Part shown: one piece after another, positions 58,763 to 64,000 of the stretch
How positions within the stretch are numbered: position 1 is the first letter of the stretch
Layout: each line of letters begins with the position of its first letter
Notes under the pieces: generated by a model
What the model was told of the DNA's origin: nothing
The model's database searches: none
Seen by the model: the letters and a program-made list of their open reading frames with translations, nothing else
Program-made: the position numbers and the translations under genes
Source of the DNA: Desulfosporosinus acidiphilus SJ4
GTDB taxonomy: Bacteria > Bacillota > Desulfitobacteriia > Desulfitobacteriales > Desulfitobacteriaceae
NCBI RefSeq assembly: GCF_000255115.2
Contig: NC_018068.1
Span: 4,063,977 to 4,127,976 of the forward strand
Reading direction: 5' to 3'
DNA length: 64,000 nucleotides

Positions 58763-59950
58763 TTACTCCAAGTAATCTTTTAATTTCTTGCTTCTGCTTG
58801 GATGACGCAATTTCCTTAAAGCTTTGGCCTCAATTTGCCGAATGCGTTCTCTTGTTACGCCAAATTCCTGTCCAACTTCCTCTAAGGTTCGAGTTCTGCC
58901 ATCATCAAGACCAAAGCGAAGCCTCAGCACTTTTTCTTCTCTTGGTGTCAATGTTTCCAGAACTTCCTCCAGTTGTTCTTTTAAAAGAATAAACGATGCT
59001 GCCTCTGCTGGAGCAGGAGCATCATCATCAGGGATAAAATCTCCCAGGTGAGAGTCTTCCTCTTCTCCAATTGGAGTCTCCAATGAAACCGGTTCTTGGG
59101 CAATTTTCATGATTTCCCGCACACGTTCAACAGGAATGTCCATTACTTTGGCAATTTCCTCAGGAGCGGGTTCCCGTCCTAGTTCTTGTAAGAGCTGCCT
59201 TGAAACTCGAATCAGTTTATTAATCGTTTCCACCATGTGCACAGGAATTCGAATCGTCCGAGCTTGATCGGCTATTGCACGAGTAATGGCTTGACGAATC
59301 CACCATGTTGCATAGGTACTGAACTTGTAGCCTTTTGTGTAGTCGAATTTTTCCACAGCTTTAATTAATCCTAAATTGCCTTCTTGAATTAAATCTAAGA
59401 AAAGCATGCCTCTGCCGACATAACGTTTAGCAATACTAACCACGAGCCGTAGGTTAGCTTCAGCCAAACGGCGTTTTGACTCTTCATCTCCTGCCTCCAT
59501 ACCTTTGGCTAAAAGGATTTCATCCTCAGCCGATAGCAACGGAACCCGCCCTATCTCTTTCAAATACATTCGGACAGGATCGTCAATGCCTACCCCTTCC
59601 GGTACGGTAAGATCTACTTCAGTCTCCTCTTCAATCTCATCTGGATCATCCACCAGATCCTCGTCATCATCAACTTTGCCCTTTTTCAAGACTTCCTGTT
59701 CGACATCCTCAGGCCCAGGCACAACGTCTATTCCCATTTGAGCAAGTTGTTGGTAAATATCATCAATTTGATCCGCAGAAAGCTCAATCCCCTGAAGAGC
59801 ATCCATGATCTCAACATAGGTAAGGGAACCTTTCTTTTTGCCATTTTGTATAAGAGCCTGAACGTTGTCCATTTGCTGCTCTTCTTTCACCTGTCCCCCA
59901 CCTTCCCTTGGATCTATTATTTGAGTGCCTTTAACCTTACTATTTGCCAC
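58763..59950 (-). CDS. rpoD: primary RNA polymerase sigma factor SigA/RpoD
   Basis: 395 residues from GTG at 59948-59950. Region 1.1 (about 27-75), an acidic spacer, region 1.2 ([18 protein letters not shown]), region 2 ([35 protein letters not shown]) and region 4.2 ([20 protein letters not shown]) are complete. It directs housekeeping promoter recognition. It overlaps the end of dnaG by 11 nt, the usual Firmicute dnaG-rpoD operon. Confidence 0.97.
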   Translation of the reverse strand: MANSKVKGTQIIDPREGGGQVKEEQQMDNVQALIQNGKKKGSLTYVEIMDALQGIELSADQIDDIYQQLAQMGIDVVPGPEDVEQEVLKKGKVDDDEDLVDDPDEIEEETEVDLTVPEGVGIDDPVRMYLKEIGRVPLLSAEDEILLAKGMEAGDEESKRRLAEANLRLVVSIAKRYVGRGMLFLDLIQEGNLGLIKAVEKFDYTKGYKFSTYATWWIRQAITRAIADQARTIRIPVHMVETINKLIRVSRQLLQELGREPAPEEIAKVMDIPVERVREIMKIAQEPVSLETPIGEEEDSHLGDFIPDDDAPAPAEAASFILLKEQLEEVLETLTPREEKVLRLRFGLDDGRTRTLEEVGQEFGVTRERIRQIEAKALRKLRHPSRSKKLKDYLE

Positions 59951-61820
59951 GTTTCAACCGCTCTCCTATCTCTTTCAACAGAGCCATGGCCCCAGCCATG
60001 TCACCGGATTTTTCTAAGGTTACCATGCGTTCCTGAAGATCTTCTACAGTTTCTTCTGCTTGTGCTGAGAGAATACCCTTAATACAATCTTCAAAGAGGC
60101 GCTCGGTTTGGGAGGTATCTAACTCTTCCAGGAGTAAGCTTGCCAAACGACTTTGTATCGTTTCGTTGCCATGGGCAGGTAAACTACCTTCCTGATCGAG
60201 ATAATCAAAAATTTGTTGGTGTGGAGAAACTCTCCAAAAGGATGAACCCAATTTTCCTTTGATTCGTTTTACAAAGGAGATGTCTTCTAAGAGCAAACGC
60301 AAAAGTGTTCGTTCTGCTCTGTAAATTCCCAATTCAACGGTAGGTTGAGGGCCCTCCGCTTCCTCCTTACATATAATGGCATTAGTAATAGTATCCCTAT
60401 TTTTCACAGAACTAATCGGATTTTGCGGAGAATATTCCCCAGATCGTTCTTTTTGGTGATTTTTCTGTCCCAGGCTTTTAATCTCGCGTTGTATAGCTTC
60501 TAAGGTAAGTCCTAGTTCTAAACTCAAGAACCTTTCATATCCTTCTCTTTCAACTGGACTGACTACCTTAATGACATCAGGAGCGAGTTTATGCACTAGT
60601 TCTACCTTCTCTAAAATGTTCCGAGGAGGTTGGTTGTGTGTCAATATTCGATATTTAAATTCGATAAACGTTGCCGCTTGCTTAAGGAATTCATCCAATT
60701 CTTCTCGGCGATGCTTCTTTAAAAATTCATCGGGATCTTTGGCTCCTTTTAAGGTTATAATTTCGGCCTGGATTCCTGCATCACGTAGGATTTCCCCTCC
60801 CCGTAACGCAGCATTAATTCCAGCATCATCCGAGTCATACAAAAGAACAACACGCCTGGTATACTTTTTCAGAAGGTTAGCCTGCTCCCGTGTTAAAGCA
60901 GTCCCTAAAGAAGCCACGGCATTTGGATACCCGGCATTCTGAAGTGCAATAACATCCATATAACCCTCCACCAGAAGAGCATAACCTTCTTCGCGAATTC
61001 CTTGATGAGCACGATGCATTCCATATAGATGGTGCCCCTTATTAAAAAAGGTTGTCTCCGGAGAGTTTAAATACTTTGGAGCAGAATCATCCAAAACCCT
61101 TCCACCAAAGGCGATGGGTTGATTGCGGCGATCTAGAATACTAAACAGAACTCGATTACGAAAGCGATCGTAAAATTGCCGTCCTTCCTTCTCGGGCTTT
61201 CCCCTTTCCAAGGCTAAGCCAGCTTCAGCAACTTCATGGGGTTGTACTCCACGCGTTTTCATATATTCGAGTAACCCATCCCAGCGATTAGGAGCATATC
61301 CTAAACGGAACTTATTCATGGTCTCGAAATCTATGCCACGTTGTTTAAAATAGTGTCGCCCAGGCTCCCCTTCCGGTGATTTAAGAAGAAGATTATTGTA
61401 GTAGTTGGCAGCCCATTCATTGATTTCTTCAAAGCGTCGCCGGAGCCGAGTTTTTTCTCGCTCTTGAGTCGACATTTCTTTTTCCGGGAGCACAACTCCG
61501 CACCTTTGCGCCAATTTTTGAACACTCTCTAGAAACGTCCAATTCTCCTTCTTCATAACAAAGGAGAAAACATTACCCCCGGTATGGCAGCCAAAACAAT
61601 AAAACATTTGTTTTTCTGGGGTAACTGTAAAACTTGGTGTTTTCTCAGGATGAAAAGGGCAAAGGCCTAAATAATTCTTACCCTTACGCTGCAGACTGAC
61701 ATATTCAGATATAACCTCAACGATTTCAGTACGCAAACGTACTTCCTCGATAATTTCTTCTGGAATCAATTCCTCGCGAATTCTATTTTCCACGTTCTTC
61801 GCCCTTCGATTTGCTCTCAC
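59940..61820 (-). CDS. dnaG: DNA primase
   Basis: 626 residues. CHC2 zinc finger near the N-terminus ([13 protein letters not shown] and [10 protein letters not shown]), catalytic TOPRIM core with [24 protein letters not shown] and LLYDSDDAG, and a C-terminal DnaB-binding region. It makes RNA primers at the fork. Start shown is GTG at 61818-61820; GTG at 61793 with GAAGGGCGAAG is an alternative. First gene of the operon with rpoD. Confidence 0.97.
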   Translation of the reverse strand: MRANRRAKNVENRIREELIPEEIIEEVRLRTEIVEVISEYVSLQRKGKNYLGLCPFHPEKTPSFTVTPEKQMFYCFGCHTGGNVFSFVMKKENWTFLESVQKLAQRCGVVLPEKEMSTQEREKTRLRRRFEEINEWAANYYNNLLLKSPEGEPGRHYFKQRGIDFETMNKFRLGYAPNRWDGLLEYMKTRGVQPHEVAEAGLALERGKPEKEGRQFYDRFRNRVLFSILDRRNQPIAFGGRVLDDSAPKYLNSPETTFFNKGHHLYGMHRAHQGIREEGYALLVEGYMDVIALQNAGYPNAVASLGTALTREQANLLKKYTRRVVLLYDSDDAGINAALRGGEILRDAGIQAEIITLKGAKDPDEFLKKHRREELDEFLKQAATFIEFKYRILTHNQPPRNILEKVELVHKLAPDVIKVVSPVEREGYERFLSLELGLTLEAIQREIKSLGQKNHQKERSGEYSPQNPISSVKNRDTITNAIICKEEAEGPQPTVELGIYRAERTLLRLLLEDISFVKRIKGKLGSSFWRVSPHQQIFDYLDQEGSLPAHGNETIQSRLASLLLEELDTSQTERLFEDCIKGILSAQAEETVEDLQERMVTLEKSGDMAGAMALLKEIGERLKRGK

Positions 61821-62216
61821 AATTCATAGGGTTTGTCAACCCTATCTCTATACAATTCTTCGCCGAAAATTCACGGAATCCTCTTTTTTAAACCACTTAT
61901 CATGAATTAGTTTTAGAATGGATACAATTATCAATTCCAGAACTATATAATTCTCCTTTTCAAGCGATAATCCCTCTTTTCTTCGACAAATATTTACCGC
62001 GTTTTTGTACTTTTTGCTTTACAATAACCCTTATCTATTGCTGCTTCTCAATGGAAGAATAAATCATACTCTTTTACATAATCAAAAAGCATGTTAGAAT
62101 AAATAATAAAGTCTTATTTTAAATTAATATTTTATAAAGTTTGAACCTTTCACTGAGTCTCTTATACGCTATCTCAGTTTAAAGTAAACGTTTGATTATG
62201 TAAGGAAGGTGAAATT
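61821..62216. other. divergent promoter region of dnaG-rpoD and the GerMN gene
   Basis: AT-rich, no gene or strong hairpin. Promoters for both directions must lie here. Confidence 0.4.
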
Positions 62217-62816
62217 ATGACGAGAGGTTTTCATAAACTACATATCTTCGCATTGATTTCTCTGTTGCTCAGCGTGACCTTGTTGGCGGGATGTAACTCA
62301 GTTAAAACTCAACAAACCCAGCCTTCGAATACTTCCGGAAATAATACTTCATCAGTATCTTCGACTCCTTCCAATAATGATACAGGAACTTCCACTCAAC
62401 CATCGCAAAGCGTAAAACTAACCCTCTATTTCCCTAATAACGACGGAAGTGCTCTTGTTCCCGTTGAGCGAACAGTCCAAATTTCAAATCAAGAAGTTAT
62501 TAACACGATGTTGAAAGAATTATCATCTCCGCCTTCCGGTTTAGAGAGCCCTCTACCCAAAGGGACGATCTTAAGAAGTGCTGATGTCAAAAACGGTATT
62601 GCTACTCTAAACTTTTCCAAGGAGTTTAAGCAAAACTTCAGCGGCGGGTCTGATGCTGAAATGATGACAATATACGGCATTGTAGATACCTTAACGAGCT
62701 TGTCGAACGTCCAAAGTGTACAATTCCTATTAGAAGGGCAGAAACAAGATGTTATTCTCGGAGGCTTGGATACCAGCGGTCCATTGACGAGAAACAATAG
62801 TTTAATTAAAAAATAA
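62217..62816 (+). CDS. GerMN-domain lipoprotein
   Basis: 199 residues: a lipoprotein signal with lipobox LLAGC, a Ser/Thr/Asn linker (about 28-65), then a GerMN domain with LYFPNNDGSALVPVERTV, LPKGTILRSADVKNGIATLN and FLLEGQ. GerMN proteins act in spore formation, germination or cell-wall assembly. AAGGAAGG RBS. Own terminator behind it. Supports a spore-forming host. Confidence 0.9.
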   Translation: MTRGFHKLHIFALISLLLSVTLLAGCNSVKTQQTQPSNTSGNNTSSVSSTPSNNDTGTSTQPSQSVKLTLYFPNNDGSALVPVERTVQISNQEVINTMLKELSSPPSGLESPLPKGTILRSADVKNGIATLNFSKEFKQNFSGGSDAEMMTIYGIVDTLTSLSNVQSVQFLLEGQKQDVILGGLDTSGPLTRNNSLIKK

Positions 62817-62850
62817 AATAAGAAAACGCGACGTAATTATGATGGTTGAA

Positions 62851-62883
62851 CTAAGGTTTAGACTTTTGCCCAAACCTTAGTTT
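62851..62883 (+). terminator. terminator after the GerMN gene
   Basis: CTAAGGTTT / AAACCTTAG stem with TTTA tail. Confidence 0.7.
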
Positions 62884-63004
62884 ACTTCTCTTTCCTAAAT
62901 CTTATACTTTTCCAACGAAATAATTCTAACTTTCGCGCATCAAATATATCGATTTGTTTATTTAATATAAACTGCATCTGAATCATTTATCTTCCCCTGA
63001 ACTT

Positions 63005-63044
63005 AAAAGGTTAGAGTAACCCGACTTGTGTTACTCTAACCTTT
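63005..63044. terminator. terminator downstream of dgt
   Basis: AAAGGTTAGAGTAAC / GTTACTCTAACCTTT perfect arms. The T-run is on the plus side; it can serve convergent genes. Confidence 0.75.
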
Positions 63045-63132
63045 CGTTTTTGTTTTTTGATTTAATTCTTTTGTTCTATATTTCTCCCTCATGACTGAGC
63101 TGGGCTCTCCCATATCTTCTAATTTCAACGTG

Positions 63133-64000
63133 CTAGCGCGGAATAAATAAGCTCGTAAAAAGGTCAATAGCATAGTTGTCTGTTAGCCCGGAAATATAGT
63201 CGACTACAGCCTGAGTTTGATCTCCCTTTGCCCAGTCCAAAAAACTGCGGGGAAGCTTTTCAATATTGTTGCTGTAATAATTGTACAAAGCCTGGACAAT
63301 GTATTGTCCTTTTCGACGTTCCTCACGCAAGGCGGCACTATTATACACACTCGTAAACATAAATTGCCTGAATTCATTCATCGCTTCCCCAACTTCCAGG
63401 GACTGCTGAATTTGCTTTTTCCCTTGTGAAGCTGTAATCATATCAACCACCATTGTCGTGATCATCTCACTGGGTTTTTGACCTAATTTTCGCTTTACGA
63501 GTTCCGGCAATTCTCCAGGAACTAACAATCCTGCCCGCACAGCATCATCGTAATCGTGACAAAGATAGGCAATGCGATCCCCTGTTTTAACAACCTGGCC
63601 TTCCAGGGTAAAAGGAATGCCTACCCCAGTATGATGTAAGATTCCATCAAGCACCGGTTTCGTTAAATTTAATCCTTGCCCGTCGCGTGCTAGAACCTTC
63701 ATGATTCGAATGGATTGTTCATTGTGTTCAAAGTGCCCGATAATCTTCCGTAAGGCCTCTTCCCCAACATGACCAAAAGGGGTATGTCCAACGTCGTGTC
63801 CTAAAGCAATGGCTTCAATGAGATCCTCATTTAATTGTAAGCCCCGTGCAATGGTACGACAGATTTGTGAAACCTCAAGGCTATGGGTCATTCGAGTACG
63901 ATAATGATCCCCTGTGGGAGCGATATATACCTGAGTCTTATGCTTAAGACGCCGAAATGGTTTGCTGTGCAAAATCCGATCCCTATCCCGCTGAAATTTT
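63133..64000 (-). CDS. dgt: dGTP triphosphohydrolase-like HD protein, N-terminus outside the window
   Basis: The frame is open to the right edge (KFQRDRDRIL before HSKPFRRLKHKTQV). HD-domain metal residues are visible: THSLEVSQICRTIARGL, ALGHDVGHTPFGHVGEEAL (HD) and the later HDYDDAVRAGLL. It hydrolyses dGTP to deoxyguanosine and triphosphate, or a related dNTP. Position upstream of dnaG-rpoD is the standard order in clostridia. About 285 residues are in the window; typical length is 330-340. Confidence 0.9.
   Translation of the reverse strand, partial: KFQRDRDRILHSKPFRRLKHKTQVYIAPTGDHYRTRMTHSLEVSQICRTIARGLQLNEDLIEAIALGHDVGHTPFGHVGEEALRKIIGHFEHNEQSIRIMKVLARDGQGLNLTKPVLDGILHHTGVGIPFTLEGQVVKTGDRIAYLCHDYDDAVRAGLLVPGELPELVKRKLGQKPSEMITTMVVDMITASQGKKQIQQSLEVGEAMNEFRQFMFTSVYNSAALREERRKGQYIVQALYNYYSNNIEKLPRSFLDWAKGDQTQAVVDYISGLTDNYAIDLFTSLFIPR

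Overview
The window looks like part of the chromosome of a low-GC, spore-forming, sulfate-reducing Firmicute of the Desulfosporosinus/Desulfitobacterium type. The evidence is DsrJ-like triheme cytochromes of sulfate respiration, a GerMN-domain lipoprotein, a CWB2 cell-wall protein, SHOCT and PspA envelope proteins, and the core order rpoD-dnaG-(GerMN)-dgt at the right end. The genus is an inference; no rRNA is present.

Layout. 1-15500: an envelope and copper region with an MCP fragment, a DsrJ-like cytochrome, a methyltransferase, PspA with a coiled-coil partner, a Cys-rich copper-storage-type protein, a CcdA operon, a 1164-residue CWB2/Ig-repeat surface protein, a CopZ-like chaperone, a Met-rich exported protein, a multicopper oxidase, a broken PepSY gene and a second DsrJ copy. 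15521-17325: a compact element with inverted ends that carries one AAA_14/DUF4143 ATPase. 17607-24530: a phosphoesterase, PAP2 and DedA proteins, and an ECF sigma/anti-sigma envelope operon. 24983-28415: a CsoR-CopA-CopZ copper operon in which the CsoR domain is fused to a lipoprotein leader. 29024-33176: small exported or SHOCT proteins and a two-component system. 33327-35812: a broken cadA-type ATPase with its ArsR/CadC regulator. 36104-40086: an Nramp-related transporter, Lgt, SHOCT proteins and a second Met-rich protein. 40336-43863: a cobalamin riboswitch over a broken Ni/Co transporter, two reading frames with in-frame UGA at Cys positions (probable selenoproteins), a rhodanese lipoprotein, a flavoprotein and a MerR regulator. 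44262-49121: iron uptake (FTR1) and metal efflux (P1B-4 ATPase with MarR). 49343-57813: an accessory region with orphan paralogues, an HNH module, transposase relics and a large tyrosine recombinase. 58486-64000: two tRNAs, rpoD, dnaG, a GerMN lipoprotein and dgt.

How the parts connect. Six genes or operons on the minus strand (MCP, pspA, ccdA operon, CWB2/Ig protein and the two Met-rich proteins) share an upstream array of three or four TATGAA-like repeats spaced exactly 11 bp apart, followed by a conserved TCGTAT and a -10-like hexamer. This suggests one OmpR/PhoB-type regulon for envelope or metal stress. Many small relics are scattered through the window: two multicopper-oxidase remnants, fragments of lgt, of the Cys-rich gene, of a DedA/PAP2 gene, of an HNH gene, and transposase tails. 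They show repeated duplication and decay.

The strongest candidates for something undescribed are: (1) the 1805-bp ATPase element, whose two ends carry four (A/C)GCA iterons at identical distances of 37, 49, 60 and 71 bp; (2) the UGA-containing MerT-like transporter with a bacterial SECIS-like hairpin; (3) the shared 11-bp repeat promoter; (4) the lipoprotein-CsoR fusion.
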